A stretch of DNA of 64,000 bases from Vibrio mangrovi (GTDB lineage: Bacteria > Pseudomonadota > Gammaproteobacteria > Enterobacterales > Vibrionaceae). The translations under genes were made by a program, and so were the position numbers. Location of the stretch: contig NZ_AP024884.1 of assembly GCF_024346955.1 (NCBI RefSeq), positions 124,001 to 188,000 of the forward strand, written 5' to 3'. The notes below the pieces were generated by a model. It was not told where the DNA came from and ran no database searches. It saw only the letters and a program-made list of their open reading frames with translations. This document shows, in pieces, positions 35,976-45,187 of the stretch. How positions within the stretch are numbered: position 1 is the stretch's first letter; each line of letters begins with the position of its first letter.

Positions 35976-36256
35976 ATGATCAAAATTGAAGAGTATGCAC
36001 CAGATGGGATGCCTAATTACCATCACTTACAACCCATAGTCGATTATTTGTTGAAAAATGGTAATGAGTCTTGTAACTCATTTTTATGGGGTAATAATAG
36101 GACGGGGTATTTTTTTGTCATTTAAAAAACGAAATTGATTTTGAACAGCTTTTGTCTGTTTTTGATATCCCAGATACGATTCGAATTGATGCTGAAAAAC
36201 AAACAATAGACTGCTTTAATACTTATTCCTTAATAAAGGGGAATATGGGTAATTAA
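35973..36256 (+). pseudogene. Orphan immunity gene broken in a T-tract
   Basis: AAGGAATAA precedes the ATG, and the reading frame starts MMIKIEEYAPDGMPNYHHL. It hits a stop at 36123, just after a run of seven T (36110-36116). Adding one T to the run gives a continuous 94-aa protein whose second half (CHLKNEIDFEQLLSVFDIPD...) continues to a TAA at 36256. The gene lies after the Rhs2 terminator, where displaced toxin-immunity cassettes usually accumulate. The family is not recognised. Confidence 0.55.
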
Positions 36257-36303
36257 ATTGGTGGGTGATTAACTCATCATAAATAGAACTTAAAGATAGA
36301 ACT

Positions 36304-36321
36304 GAGCCGCATTTGCGGCTC
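36304..36321. terminator. Hairpin between the orphan immunity remnant and the 65-aa gene copy B
   Basis: GAGCCGCA-TT-TGCGGCTC is followed by GAAAACC, equivalent to the palindrome at 23154-23175. Its position between convergent genes suggests a bidirectional terminator. Confidence 0.55.
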
Positions 36322-36343
36322 GAAAACCAAATAAATCAAATAA

Positions 36344-36541
36344 TCACACCAAATTCTCCCCATCAACCACTTCATGATATCGCACACAATGCGTAGTAAT
36401 CAGATTATTCAGATACAGAAGCACATTCCGTAGTTCCTGACAGTTTTGCTGCTGTTCGGCTTCAAACATTTCTTCTAACTGGCGCAGATATTCGCGGGCT
36501 TTTTGGGCAAATTCGGGGTCGTAATGGATGGTTTCGTACAT
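36344..36541 (-). CDS. 65-aa protein under a C4-like antisense leader, copy B
   Basis: This is nearly identical to the protein at 23196-23393, with His for Pro at residue 6 and Met for Ile near residue 22. AAGGA is 7 bases before the ATG at 36541. A longer in-frame extension back to 36676 runs through the antisense RNA and resembles the leader-encoded open frames of P4-type immunity regions; it is not taken as the start. The function is unknown. Conservation across both modules, while the intervening immunity and toxin genes are unrelated, suggests selection or recent duplication. Confidence 0.7.
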   Translation of the reverse strand: MYETIHYDPEFAQKAREYLRQLEEMFEAEQQQNCQELRNVLLYLNNLITTHCVRYHEVVDGENLV

Positions 36542-36550
36542 AGTAAATTC

Positions 36551-36594
36551 CTTGGAGAATGATGAAAATAAATTCACCACGGGAGTTCCTACGC
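36551..36594 (-). promoter_or_regulatory. Target a2-b2 overlapping the ribosome binding site (copy B)
   Basis: On the minus strand, GCGTAGGAAC (a2, 36585-36594) precedes TCTCCAAG (b2, 36551-36558) just before the Shine-Dalgarno. b2 differs from copy A (CCACAAGG) but is complementary to the b' of copy B. Confidence 0.65.
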
Positions 36595-36600
36595 TCAGGC

Positions 36601-36674
36601 GGTGAACTGGAACAAGGTGTAGGAATACCGCTCTCCAAGACACGGTCAGCCAAAGCTGCCTTGCCCAGCTCACC
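36601..36674 (-). ncRNA. C4-type antisense RNA candidate, copy B
   Basis: This 74-base segment has the same fold as copy A: outer stem GGTGA..CTGG..GCAAGG / CCTTG..CCAG..TCACC and small hairpin CAGC-TTTG-GCTG. Its exposed segment carries CTTGGAGA (b', 36632-36639) and TTCCTAC (a', 36619-36625). The changed b' matches the changed b1 (36739-36745) and b2 (36551-36558) of the same copy. This is compensatory covariation. Confidence 0.65.
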
Positions 36675-36738
36675 ATAATTCAGATGTGCTGAGGCCGTAT
36701 ATAGTAAAAAACCAACGAAAAGTTAGCAACCTATAATG

Positions 36739-36767
36739 CTTGGAGTCTCATATGCGGGTTCCTACGC
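36739..36767 (-). promoter_or_regulatory. Target a1-b1 upstream of the antisense RNA (copy B)
   Basis: On the minus strand, GCGTAGGAAC (36758-36767) is followed by CTCCAAG (36739-36745), complementary to b' CTTGGAG of the copy B RNA. Confidence 0.55.
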
Positions 36768-36995
36768 CCGGCACCGGATTTTGCCAGTGCAGGAATCAGG
36801 TTACCCGATTGAGGGAAAGGAAAAGTATGAAAAAAGTATGATATTTCGGGGAGCAGGTCACAGCCTCCAACCAGACTGCATCTGGACTTAACTTGCGATC
36901 AACAAGATGACCATTTGCTCCGGTATATCTGTTCAGGGCTTTTCTCTGCGTTTAAGGCATTAGAAGTACAAGGTTCGAGTGGGGGTTGAAGGAGC

Positions 36996-37033
36996 AAAAA
37001 ACATGGATAAATGTTCTGTTCATTTATCCATGT
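36996..37033 (-). terminator. Intrinsic terminator of the agmatine operon
   Basis: A 13-bp stem ACATGGATAAATG/CATTTATCCATGT with a 7-base loop is followed on the minus strand by TTTTTT. It begins 29 bases after the aguA stop. Confidence 0.9.
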
Positions 37034-37061
37034 TGATCTTTGTACGAGTTAATTCAAGATA

Positions 37062-38153
37062 TTACCTAACGGGGACTTGTTGCGTAATACAGTGAATATT
37101 CCCACCACCCAATAGGATTTCCCGGGCGTTTACGCCAAGGAGATCATGTTCAGGGAAGGCGGCTTCCAGTACCGCTCTTGCTTCAGCGTCGCGGTCTTTA
37201 TCCAATAATGGATAAACTACCTGCCCATTGCTGATCAAAAAGTTCGCATATGATGCAGCGAGCCTCTCTCCAGCCTCGCGTTCCATTCCTTCGCTGTGGT
37301 CAATTCCTGCGGCTTCTTCTTCCGTCATATAGAGAGGCCCCGGCATCGGAAGTTTATGGACGGTTATTGCACGCCCTTTCGCATCTTTTTCTGTATTCAG
37401 GATATCAAAAGCGTCACGACTGATCTGATATTGTGGATCATTTTGATCATCACACCATGTCAGCGCGACCTCGCCGGGTCTGACCACGTGCAGAATGTTG
37501 TCTACGTGTCCATTGGTCTCATCGTTATAAAGTCCTCTTGGTAGCCAGATAACTTTATCAATTCCAAGGAAATTTTTCAGGTGTTGCTCTATCTCACCTT
37601 TACTCATCTCCGGATTGCGACTTGGATGAAGCAGGCACTCTTCGGTTGTATAAAGTGTGCCTTCACCATCGGTGTGAATCGAGCCACCCTCTAAAACAAG
37701 TGGTGCTTGGTAAATATCATCTTGAGTGAGTTCGAGCATCTTATTTGCAACGACATCATCTAAATCCCAAGGAAAGTAAAGCCCGTCAATCAGCCCTCCC
37801 CAAGCATTGAACTGCCAGCTGATGCCTCTTCGGTCACCATTTTCGTTGATGACGTATGTAGCACCGATGTCTCTCATCCAACAGTCGTTATAAGACATTT
37901 CGACGACTTTGATCTCAGCCGGAAGCTGTGCTCGCGCATTAGCGAACTGAGCATCGTTGACCAGCATTACCACAGGCGTTTTTTTTGCAATGGCAACAGC
38001 TACATCAACAAAGGCTTTCTGAGCAGGTTTACCACTGTATCGCCAGTTATCACTTCGGGTTGGCCATGCCATCCATACTTCGCTTTGCGGCTCATGCTCT
38101 CCGGGCATGCGAAAATTGTCGTCTTGCGGAAGTCTATCAATGGTTTTGCTCAC
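37062..38153 (-). CDS. aguA: Agmatine deiminase
   Basis: It converts agmatine to N-carbamoylputrescine and ammonia in the cytoplasm. The 363-aa protein belongs to the peptidyl-arginine-deiminase-like (PAD_porph) family. The catalytic Cys is in LLGGGNIHCITQQ, and conserved blocks include NDCWMRDIGATYVIN, LEGGSIHTDGEGTLYTTEECLL and NETNGHVDN-like YNDETNGHVDNILHVV. It starts with GTG, overlapping the transporter stop by 4 bases (GTGA). It is the last gene of a three-gene operon with aguB and an amino acid/polyamine antiporter. Confidence 0.95.
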   Translation of the reverse strand: MSKTIDRLPQDDNFRMPGEHEPQSEVWMAWPTRSDNWRYSGKPAQKAFVDVAVAIAKKTPVVMLVNDAQFANARAQLPAEIKVVEMSYNDCWMRDIGATYVINENGDRRGISWQFNAWGGLIDGLYFPWDLDDVVANKMLELTQDDIYQAPLVLEGGSIHTDGEGTLYTTEECLLHPSRNPEMSKGEIEQHLKNFLGIDKVIWLPRGLYNDETNGHVDNILHVVRPGEVALTWCDDQNDPQYQISRDAFDILNTEKDAKGRAITVHKLPMPGPLYMTEEEAAGIDHSEGMEREAGERLAASYANFLISNGQVVYPLLDKDRDAEARAVLEAAFPEHDLLGVNAREILLGGGNIHCITQQVPVR

Positions 38154-39541
38154 GCTAATTCTCCCTTAACGATACGGTTTGTGGCGTGTTTTGTACGTAA
38201 TAGCAGAACCTCACCGATACAAAGCGTAATCATGACGCCAACAAGAATTGGCAAAGTGTATTGCCAGTCAACGCTACCGAAAATGATGTCAGGGAAAATG
38301 AACAACACGACAGCCTGAAGGATAATGATGAAACAAATTGCTGTTATGATTTTTTGAACGCCAAGGCCACCTGGTACTTTGAATGGGCGAGGTGTCTCGA
38401 TGTCTGCGATTCTTAGCTTAAGATAAGCGGGGAACATCAGCAGATAAGGCATCAAAAATACACAGCTTGAAAACGCGAACATAGACCAGAACAGCTCATC
38501 GTTACTATTCGCAAACATGGCGTAGGTAAGAATTACCGAAGTAGAGACTAAACCAGTGATCACGTTCGCGCCGACTGGCGTTGAATATTTGCGTGAGGTT
38601 TTACCAACCAGTGCAGGGAGTTCTCCTTCACGGGCAGATTCAGCAGCAGCACGGCTTGAGCCCATCGTCCAGCTGACCATATTGCCGACAAATGTAATCA
38701 GCGTCACGATACCTAGTGCGTATGTCATAAAGCGACCAATCGCACCGTCACCAAACAGCACTTTGAGTGTATCGATAATGCCGGCGACCAATCCAACTTC
38801 CTCAACTGGCAGTGCCATCAGAATGCCCACGGTTCCAACAATATAGAGAAGGGCAGTAACGCTGATAGCAAGAAACACGACTTTAGGCATCTGTTTGACA
38901 TCTTTCATCTCGCGGGTCATGGTTGCAACCAGTTCAAAACCCATCAGGTTAAAAACAAGAGCCGGAAGAAAAGCAACACCAGAGTCAAACGACGGCATCA
39001 TAGACGACAAACTAAATTCGTTAGCCACGCCATTCTTTGCTGCATAGATAAAGCCACCGATGCCCAACACGGAAATGATGATAACTTTGAGAACGGCACA
39101 GAAGTTTGTGATTAATACACCAATATCGGTCGAAACGTTGCACACCCAAACGGTGCCCCAAGTGAGCACAATACAAATCAATACCTGAGTTGTGATTGAT
39201 AGATCGGGGAAAAATAGCTCTGAAAACATGCCCGCAAACATGATGTAGACGGCCGGCATCCACAGCCCGACATTGATCCAATAGAACCAGGTGGTACGAA
39301 TGGCCCAGTTTGAACCAAACGCTTTTTTGACCCAATCGTAAATACCGCCTTCACCGGGGTAGGCAGAACTCAACTCTGAAGTGATAAGCCCATACGGCAA
39401 GACAAAGATAACCAGAATCAGCGCCCACCATCCTAGTGAGCTGACTCCAATTGCGGCTGAAGCGGTTAAGGTATCGACAACCAGAACAGCGCACAAACTA
39501 AATAAAGCTAGCGGTATAATTCCCATTTTTACATCAGCCAT
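38150..39541 (-). CDS. APC-superfamily amino acid/polyamine antiporter (probable agmatine:putrescine exchange)
   Basis: A 463-aa membrane protein with about 12 hydrophobic segments. APC features include the N-terminal LGWWALILVIFVLPYGLITSELSSAYPGEGG with GEGGIYDW, typical of the basic amino acid/polyamine antiporter branch. It lies between aguB and aguA, 4 bases from the first and overlapping the second, so it most likely imports agmatine or exchanges it for putrescine. That substrate is inferred from the operon, not from specific residues. Confidence 0.85.
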   Translation of the reverse strand: MADVKMGIIPLALFSLCAVLVVDTLTASAAIGVSSLGWWALILVIFVLPYGLITSELSSAYPGEGGIYDWVKKAFGSNWAIRTTWFYWINVGLWMPAVYIMFAGMFSELFFPDLSITTQVLICIVLTWGTVWVCNVSTDIGVLITNFCAVLKVIIISVLGIGGFIYAAKNGVANEFSLSSMMPSFDSGVAFLPALVFNLMGFELVATMTREMKDVKQMPKVVFLAISVTALLYIVGTVGILMALPVEEVGLVAGIIDTLKVLFGDGAIGRFMTYALGIVTLITFVGNMVSWTMGSSRAAAESAREGELPALVGKTSRKYSTPVGANVITGLVSTSVILTYAMFANSNDELFWSMFAFSSCVFLMPYLLMFPAYLKLRIADIETPRPFKVPGGLGVQKIITAICFIIILQAVVLFIFPDIIFGSVDWQYTLPILVGVMITLCIGEVLLLRTKHATNRIVKGELA

Positions 39542-39545
39542 AACA

Positions 39546-40427
39546 TTAATCCTTTAATTGACCGTCCAATGTGAGTAAATGTTTGTAGTGCTCTGGCCGT
39601 CTGTCTCTGAACAGACCCCAGGCACTGCGCTGGAATGCAATTTCATCGAGATCAAATTCATGAATCAGAACGCCTTGCGTTGTTCTATCTGCTCTGGCGA
39701 GAATCTCACCGGTGTAATCGGCAATGAAAGAAGAACCAAAGAAGGTGAGTTCCAGATCCCGGAACTGCGCTTGTTCAGTGCCGATTCGGTTAGAAGCGAT
39801 AACAGGAATCTGGTTGGCAGCTGCGTGTCCTTGCATGACACATTGCCAGTGAGGTTGGGAATCCAGCTCCGGTTGACTTGGTTCGCTGCCGATGGCGGTC
39901 GGGAAAAAGAGAAGCTCTGCACCTTGTAGTGCCATACTCCGCGCTGTCTCCGGGAACCATTGATCCCAGCAAATACCCACGCCGATTTTTGCGTAACGAG
40001 TGTTCCAGACTTTAAAGCCGGTATCACCAGGGCTGAAGTAATATTTCTCTAGGTAACCATCGCTGTCAGGAATATGGGTTTTACGATATACACCGAGTAA
40101 CGAACCGTCCGCATCGATCATCGCCAGAGAGTTAAACTTTACTGTTCCAGCATTTTCAAACCAGCTGAAGGGCAAAACGACCTCTAACTCTTTTGCCAGT
40201 TCTGTCATGCGCTGAAAGGCTTCGTTTTCTTCAAGTACGGAAGCCAGCTTGTGGTATGACTCTTCGATCTCAATACAAAAATATGGTGTTTCAAATAGCT
40301 CTTGGAGCAGAATGATTTGCGCACCTTTTGCGGCGGCTTCACGCACTAATTGTTCTGCTTTATCAATATTTTCACTGACGTTCCAGGAGCAAGCCATCTG
40401 TGTCGCAGCTACGGTTACTTTTTTCAT
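39546..40427 (-). CDS. aguB: N-carbamoylputrescine amidase
   Basis: It hydrolyses N-carbamoylputrescine to putrescine, CO2 and ammonia. The 293-aa nitrilase-superfamily protein shows the Glu-Lys-Cys triad: Glu in ILLQELFETPYFC, Lys in GVYRKTHIPD, Cys in GVGICWDQWFPE. PGDTGFKVW and the terminal RRPEHYKHLLTLDG are family-specific. It is the first gene of the operon, divergent from a LysR-type regulator with about 100 bases between the starts. Confidence 0.95.
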   Translation of the reverse strand: MKKVTVAATQMACSWNVSENIDKAEQLVREAAAKGAQIILLQELFETPYFCIEIEESYHKLASVLEENEAFQRMTELAKELEVVLPFSWFENAGTVKFNSLAMIDADGSLLGVYRKTHIPDSDGYLEKYYFSPGDTGFKVWNTRYAKIGVGICWDQWFPETARSMALQGAELLFFPTAIGSEPSQPELDSQPHWQCVMQGHAAANQIPVIASNRIGTEQAQFRDLELTFFGSSFIADYTGEILARADRTTQGVLIHEFDLDEIAFQRSAWGLFRDRRPEHYKHLLTLDGQLKD

Positions 40428-40532
40428 TACATTCCCTATATATGTTTTAACCTTTGTCCCTATCTTTACTGAGTTTTTTGTTATGATGGAAATGCGATAT
40501 TTTTATTCTTATATGAAGGATTTCGATAACCT

Positions 40533-41423
40533 ATGGATATGGACATCAATCAACTCCGGCTTTTAGTTGTACTGGAGAGCGAAAGGAACCTATCTAAAGC
40601 AGCAAGCAAACTGTTTATGAGTCAGTCCGCTGCAAGCCATGTTTTGTCTAAGCTTCGGACGCGTTTTGACAACCCGCTTTTCATCAAAACAAAAACGGGT
40701 ATGGAGCCAACGCCTTTAGTACATGCGCTGCTGCCAGACATACAGAAAGGGTTAAATCACATTGATATGGCTTTTGATAGGATGAAGCCCTTTGATCCTA
40801 AAGTCGATGCCAAAACCTTTTATATCGGTGCTATCGATTATTTCGAGTTTTACGCATTGCCAAAGTTAGGTAAAAGGCTGGAATTAACCGCACCTAATGT
40901 TCGGGTTGCGATCGACATTCTTTCTGAAAACATGCAGATGGAGCGGGTAGAGCAAGGGCATATCGACTTGATCCTGGCGGTAGATGAGCTGCAGGTAATG
41001 CCTCGATATTACAATCGTTATCACTGGTTAACTGACCGTTATGTGGGGATTGCTTCTAAAGACGCACCAGTACCAGATAAGCTGACATTAAAAACATTTG
41101 TATCCACCCCACAGGTGCACTTGCCATTTATCAATAGCGGCGCAGACCCAATTGACCGCTGGTTACAGCAGCATCATCAGGCCCGTCAAATATCAATGAT
41201 TGTACAAAGCTTTGCTGTAGGGGGAATGGTGACGGCTCAAACCACCAATTTGATGTGCGTACCGTTACGGATTGCAGAAGAGCTGGAGCAAATGCTGCCA
41301 CTAAAAATTGTCGAGTTACCGACAGGTACACCAGAACTTTCGTTAAGTATGTTCACTCATCAACTTTACGACAGTCAAGAAAGCATCCAATGGCTGATTA
41401 AACAGATAAAAAGCTGCACGTAA
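40533..41423 (+). CDS. LysR-family transcriptional regulator, probably of the agu operon
   Basis: A 296-aa regulator. The N-terminal winged HTH is intact: INQLRLLVVLESERNLSKAASKLFMSQSAASHVLSKLRTRFDNPLF. A substrate-binding domain of about 200 residues follows. It is transcribed divergently from aguB, so autoregulation and control of the agu operon by agmatine or a derivative is the natural inference. The ATG at 40533 is chosen; an ATG six bases later is also possible. Confidence 0.88.
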   Translation: MDMDINQLRLLVVLESERNLSKAASKLFMSQSAASHVLSKLRTRFDNPLFIKTKTGMEPTPLVHALLPDIQKGLNHIDMAFDRMKPFDPKVDAKTFYIGAIDYFEFYALPKLGKRLELTAPNVRVAIDILSENMQMERVEQGHIDLILAVDELQVMPRYYNRYHWLTDRYVGIASKDAPVPDKLTLKTFVSTPQVHLPFINSGADPIDRWLQQHHQARQISMIVQSFAVGGMVTAQTTNLMCVPLRIAEELEQMLPLKIVELPTGTPELSLSMFTHQLYDSQESIQWLIKQIKSCT

Positions 41424-41445
41424 TATGTTAATGGCAATAGGTGAT

Positions 41446-41711
41446 AGCTTTCTCAGGCGGTACCAAATTCAGTTGAAGATGGACGTTTATCTATCGACAA
41501 CAACCAAGCCGAACGTACAATCAAATCGCTGGTCATTGGCAGAAAGAACTGGCTCTTCGCCAATAATCCCAATGGTGCTGATGCCAGTGCATTACAATAC
41601 AGCATTATCGAGACAGCAAAAGCTAACGGGCTAATACTCTACGATTACATGGTGAAATGTATGAAAGAGTTGGCAAAGTCAGAGCTTGATATCGACTCAC
41701 TTCTTTATTAA
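41446..41711 (+). mobile_element. IS66-family transposase 3' remnant
   Basis: In the frame ending at TAA 41709-41711 the sequence reads EDGRLSIDNNQAERTIKS, VIGRKNWLFANNP, SALQYSIIETAKANGL and YDYMVKCMKELAKSE. These are the conserved C-terminus of IS66 transposase TnpC. A stop closes the frame upstream at about 41445 and the rest of the element is absent. It marks the edge of an accessory segment. Confidence 0.8.
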
Positions 41712-41900
41712 CCACTCATAAAAATGTGAACTAACTCGTTGTTAAATTAAGATATTTGCAATAATTGTAACCGGTACTATCAATGTGAGCCATTCCACGG
41801 TAATTGGAAAAAATATTAGTACACTCAATTAATTCACCAAATGAATTAATTAATCCAGGGTGAACGAAAATTTGGCAACCAATAAAATGAGATGCTCTAA

Positions 41901-43427
41901 ATGTCTGATAATATAAAGTTTAACAAAAAATCCCTTAGTTTATATTTAGGTATAGGGCTATTTGCTGCCAGTTTCTCAACAACTGCTGCTCTTTCCCCAC
42001 AACATATTGATGATTACCAAGGACACCCTCGTGTTTTCGTTTTTACCGATATGGGTAATGAACCTGATGATCAAATGTCTATGGTGCGCTTATTAACCTA
42101 TTCAAATGAATTAGATATTGAAGGACTGATTGCTACCACATCAACCTGGCAAAAATCAAAACGTGAAACCGAAACTATCAAAGGTATTATTGAATCTTAT
42201 GGTGAAGTTCAGCCAAATTTAGCAAAGCATGCTTCTAACTGGCCTAGCGCTGAATATTTAGAAAGCTTAGTCAGTGTCGGTCAACCCAATTATGGTATGG
42301 CAGACGTTGGTAAGGGTAAATCATCACCTGGGTCGAAAGCACTTATTGCTGCAGTAGATAAAAATGATGAACGCCCATTATGGGTTACTGTCTGGGGGGG
42401 CGCCAATACCCTGGCTCAGGCGCTTTATGACGTGCGCGCCACTCGTAGCGCAGAAGAACTGAAAAAATTTGAAGAGAAGATTCGTGTTTACTCCATTTCT
42501 GACCAGGATGATGCTGGCCCTTGGATCCGTAAAGAATTTCCGGATGTATTCTACATTGTGAAACCATCGTCACCAAACGGCGATGAATACGCCTCAGCAA
42601 CATGGACTGGGATCGCTGGTGATAAATACTATAAAAACGGTGATGGCGCTGATTTTACAACCGTAACCAATGAATGGCTCGACAAGAATATCCGTAGTAA
42701 AGGGCCACTTGGTAAACACTACCTAAAATACGCATTTATTATGGAAGGTGACACTCCTGCCTACTTAGGTCTGACAAATAACGGCTTAAACAGTTTCCGT
42801 AGCCCTAGCTGGGGTGGTTGGGGCGGTCGCTATGTATACCGTCAACCTTACGGTGAAACCCATAAGATATGGAGTCAGGGAGGTGACTGGTTCCCTCGGG
42901 TGAACTCTGCCGACACAGTTATCGGTGTGGATGGTGACGAACATGTTTCCGATCATGCGACCATCTGGCGCTGGCGTACCCAATTCCAGAATGACTTTGC
43001 TGCCCGCATGGACTGGACGATTAAAACTTATACAGACGCGAACCACCACCCAGAACTAATAGTGAATGGTAAAGGTGGAAAAGATGTTATCTACATCGAT
43101 GGAAAACCAGGGCAAGAAATCACATTGGATGCATCGGCAAGTACAGATCCAGATAAAAACCAGCTCAGTTACAATTGGTTCCACTATAAAGAAGCAGGAT
43201 TTACAGGTGAATTAACCAAACCAGGATTAGCCGACATTGCTGTATTGAATGGTGATAAAGCCAAAGCAATCATTAAAATTAATAAAGATTGTCGTGATAT
43301 GTGGGTGCCTGAATGGACGCCAAAATGTGAAAACGGCGGTACTGCACACGTAATTTTAGCTGTTACCGACAATGGTACTCCAGCACTCACTAGCTATCGT
43401 CGCGTAATTATTAATGTAAAAAATTAA
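41901..43427 (+). CDS. Secreted DUF1593 protein, nucleoside-hydrolase-like with Ig-like C-terminal domain
   Basis: A 508-aa exported protein. A signal peptide (KSLSLYLGIGLFAASFSTTAAL) is followed by the DUF1593 domain, related to inosine-uridine nucleoside hydrolases: RVFVFTDMGNEPDDQMSMVRLLTYSNELDIEGLIATTSTW has the Asp cluster expected to hold calcium. The last 100 residues form an Ig-like fold (EITLDASASTDPDKNQLSYNWF). Family members are found near polysaccharide degradation genes in marine bacteria. The substrate is not known. The ATG at 41901 is preceded by a weak ribosome binding site. Confidence 0.85.
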   Translation: MSDNIKFNKKSLSLYLGIGLFAASFSTTAALSPQHIDDYQGHPRVFVFTDMGNEPDDQMSMVRLLTYSNELDIEGLIATTSTWQKSKRETETIKGIIESYGEVQPNLAKHASNWPSAEYLESLVSVGQPNYGMADVGKGKSSPGSKALIAAVDKNDERPLWVTVWGGANTLAQALYDVRATRSAEELKKFEEKIRVYSISDQDDAGPWIRKEFPDVFYIVKPSSPNGDEYASATWTGIAGDKYYKNGDGADFTTVTNEWLDKNIRSKGPLGKHYLKYAFIMEGDTPAYLGLTNNGLNSFRSPSWGGWGGRYVYRQPYGETHKIWSQGGDWFPRVNSADTVIGVDGDEHVSDHATIWRWRTQFQNDFAARMDWTIKTYTDANHHPELIVNGKGGKDVIYIDGKPGQEITLDASASTDPDKNQLSYNWFHYKEAGFTGELTKPGLADIAVLNGDKAKAIIKINKDCRDMWVPEWTPKCENGGTAHVILAVTDNGTPALTSYRRVIINVKN

Positions 43428-43527
43428 CCAGCTATAAAGACACGGCAGCAGGAAAAACTCTAACTTATCGTGCCATTAAAACTGGGAGGGTTACAGACTT
43501 TATGGCTTTAGTATTGAATTCTAGTAC

Positions 43528-44313
43528 TCACGTTGTTGTGTAGTAGTTTAAAGAAAAATTCCTTTCAGTCAGATATTCGCTTGGTGTCGCCTTAAAGTCT
43601 TTAATAAAGTGTGCTTGATCATAGTAACCATGATCGAGTGCAACTGTTATATATTGGTTTGAATGAGCCGCTAACAACGTTTTTAGTGCCGATTGAAATC
43701 GTGCGGTTCTCTCAAAGTACTTTGCATCTACTCCCGTAAATATTTTGAATTTTCGTTGAAATGTTCTCTCACTACATTTTAACTGGTTTTTGACTTCACT
43801 AATGCTGTCATTGTGATACTGGTAGTAAATCTTATCGATGGCCCATTGTAGTGCTGAGTCTTGACGTTTGATCTTAACCATTTGTTGTAGTAACCATTGT
43901 TCTAACAAGGTAACCTTCGCAATATCACTTTTTGATTCGACAAGGTGTGTGAGTAAATTATCGGGTAATAATTGACATGCCGGAATTATTTGATCTGATA
44001 ATTCAGTTAAGGGCAATCCAAAGAGGGTGAAAAATCCAGCTGAGCGAAAACGTATTGAGAGTGTTTTTGTTACGCCCGTTGGCTGGATCTGAACACGTGA
44101 TTTACGCGGGCAGATCACCACAGCGTCACCAAAGCGAAGTTGCGATTGTTGATTGGTTTGTATTATTAATGCATCTCCAAAGTTGAACAGCATCTCAGCC
44201 CCTGTCCCGGGTAACATATCAGGGAGTGCTAAGGAATGGTTTTGCTCCCAAAGCCAAAAGTGGGCGATATATTGGCTCAATTGATGGGCTGGTTTGATTT
44301 GTCGCGTATACAT
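43528..44313 (-). CDS. AraC-family transcriptional regulator
   Basis: A 261-aa regulator whose N-terminal half resembles the DUF6597/cupin-like ligand domain (FWLWEQNHSLALPDMLPGTGAEMLFNFG). The C-terminal AraC HTH domain has SISEVKNQLKCSERTFQRKFKIFTGVDAKYF and ALDHGYYDQAHFIKDFKATPSEYL. The start is uncertain; ATG 44313 gives the conserved MYTRQIKPAHQLS. It lies 77 bases downstream of, and on the same strand as, a DUF6506 gene that it may regulate. Confidence 0.85.
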   Translation of the reverse strand: MYTRQIKPAHQLSQYIAHFWLWEQNHSLALPDMLPGTGAEMLFNFGDALIIQTNQQSQLRFGDAVVICPRKSRVQIQPTGVTKTLSIRFRSAGFFTLFGLPLTELSDQIIPACQLLPDNLLTHLVESKSDIAKVTLLEQWLLQQMVKIKRQDSALQWAIDKIYYQYHNDSISEVKNQLKCSERTFQRKFKIFTGVDAKYFERTARFQSALKTLLAAHSNQYITVALDHGYYDQAHFIKDFKATPSEYLTERNFSLNYYTTT

Positions 44314-44390
44314 GATTGCTATGTTACCGACCACCTCTTGCAATCATAATGTCAGTATTAGAGGTGGTACCGTTGCTGTTTTATAGGGGA

Positions 44391-44699
44391 TCAGAATAAC
44401 TCATCACCGCTGGCAAAGTCTAAACAAGGATGTTTATCAAAGCGCACAACACCCACATGCAACCGCGCATTGGCTGCTTTTACTACATCTGCGACCCCTT
44501 GATGACCAAACCCACCACAGAGTTCAACGGCTTTAACGCCTTCTTCAACTAATGAGTCAATTAGTTCGCAAGCTTGTTTATAATTTGAAACGGCAATGGT
44601 TTTTACGTGTACTTCTTCGGTACGTACCCAAGAGCAATCGCGGGAAGGATCGGCTGCGGGGGCGACGAAAATAAAAGCAGCTTTGAAAATGGTAGACAT
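44391..44699 (-). CDS. DUF6506 family protein
   Basis: A 102-aa cytoplasmic protein: FKAAFIFVAPAADP, AVSNYKQACELIDSLVEEGVKAVELCGGFGHQGV and HVGVVRFDKHP are typical of DUF6506. Function unknown. It probably forms an operon with the AraC regulator downstream. Confidence 0.75.
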   Translation of the reverse strand: MSTIFKAAFIFVAPAADPSRDCSWVRTEEVHVKTIAVSNYKQACELIDSLVEEGVKAVELCGGFGHQGVADVVKAANARLHVGVVRFDKHPCLDFASGDELF

Positions 44700-45187
44700 A
44701 ATAGAGCTTCCTGTTTAATTATTGGAATCATTATTACAAGAGTATGGCTTTGGGATATTGTATAAATCCGCCATCTTGCGAGATAAAGCCACACTAACGG
44801 CCTTTCTTCAGATAACGTATCTAAGAAAGTAAATCAGAAATTATCATTAACCGCATATCTCAATCCACGGTCGTCATGTGGGATTTTTTTATACTTTCTA
44901 AGGCAAGAAAAATTGATTTCCAGTTCAGATCTAAAATAATGTGGTTAAATTTTAGGCACAGTAATCAATTCAATATGTTTACCAAATTTTCCAGTAAGTC
45001 TGTAATTGTAAAAACTATTAAAATTCGGGCAAGCAAACATTTGATTGATAAAAATAAATTAGTTATATTAATATGTATATTATTAATGGGAATGTCATTG
45101 TGTTGAATAACTATGCCCTCACAATATTAGATTAACTCCATTGTAATTAATGATAAAGAGATTTTTTCTGAAAAGAATATATCAATA
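44700..45187. other. AT-rich intergenic region upstream of the cyclodipeptide synthase
   Basis: This 488-base AT-rich gap between divergent transcription units has no recognised RNA or repeat. A 76-codon open frame (44876-45106) exists but has no homology I recognise and no good ribosome binding site, so it is not called. Confidence 0.35.

Noticed and set aside
36542..36676. In-frame N-terminal extension of the 65-aa gene copy B (45 extra residues)
   Set aside because: It runs through the antisense RNA and targets, is not kept in copy A, and the conserved protein starts at the ATG with the ribosome binding site. It could be a leader peptide.
44876..45106. 76-codon open frame
   Set aside because: AT-rich, no ribosome binding site, no recognised domain, and no support from neighbours; probably chance.
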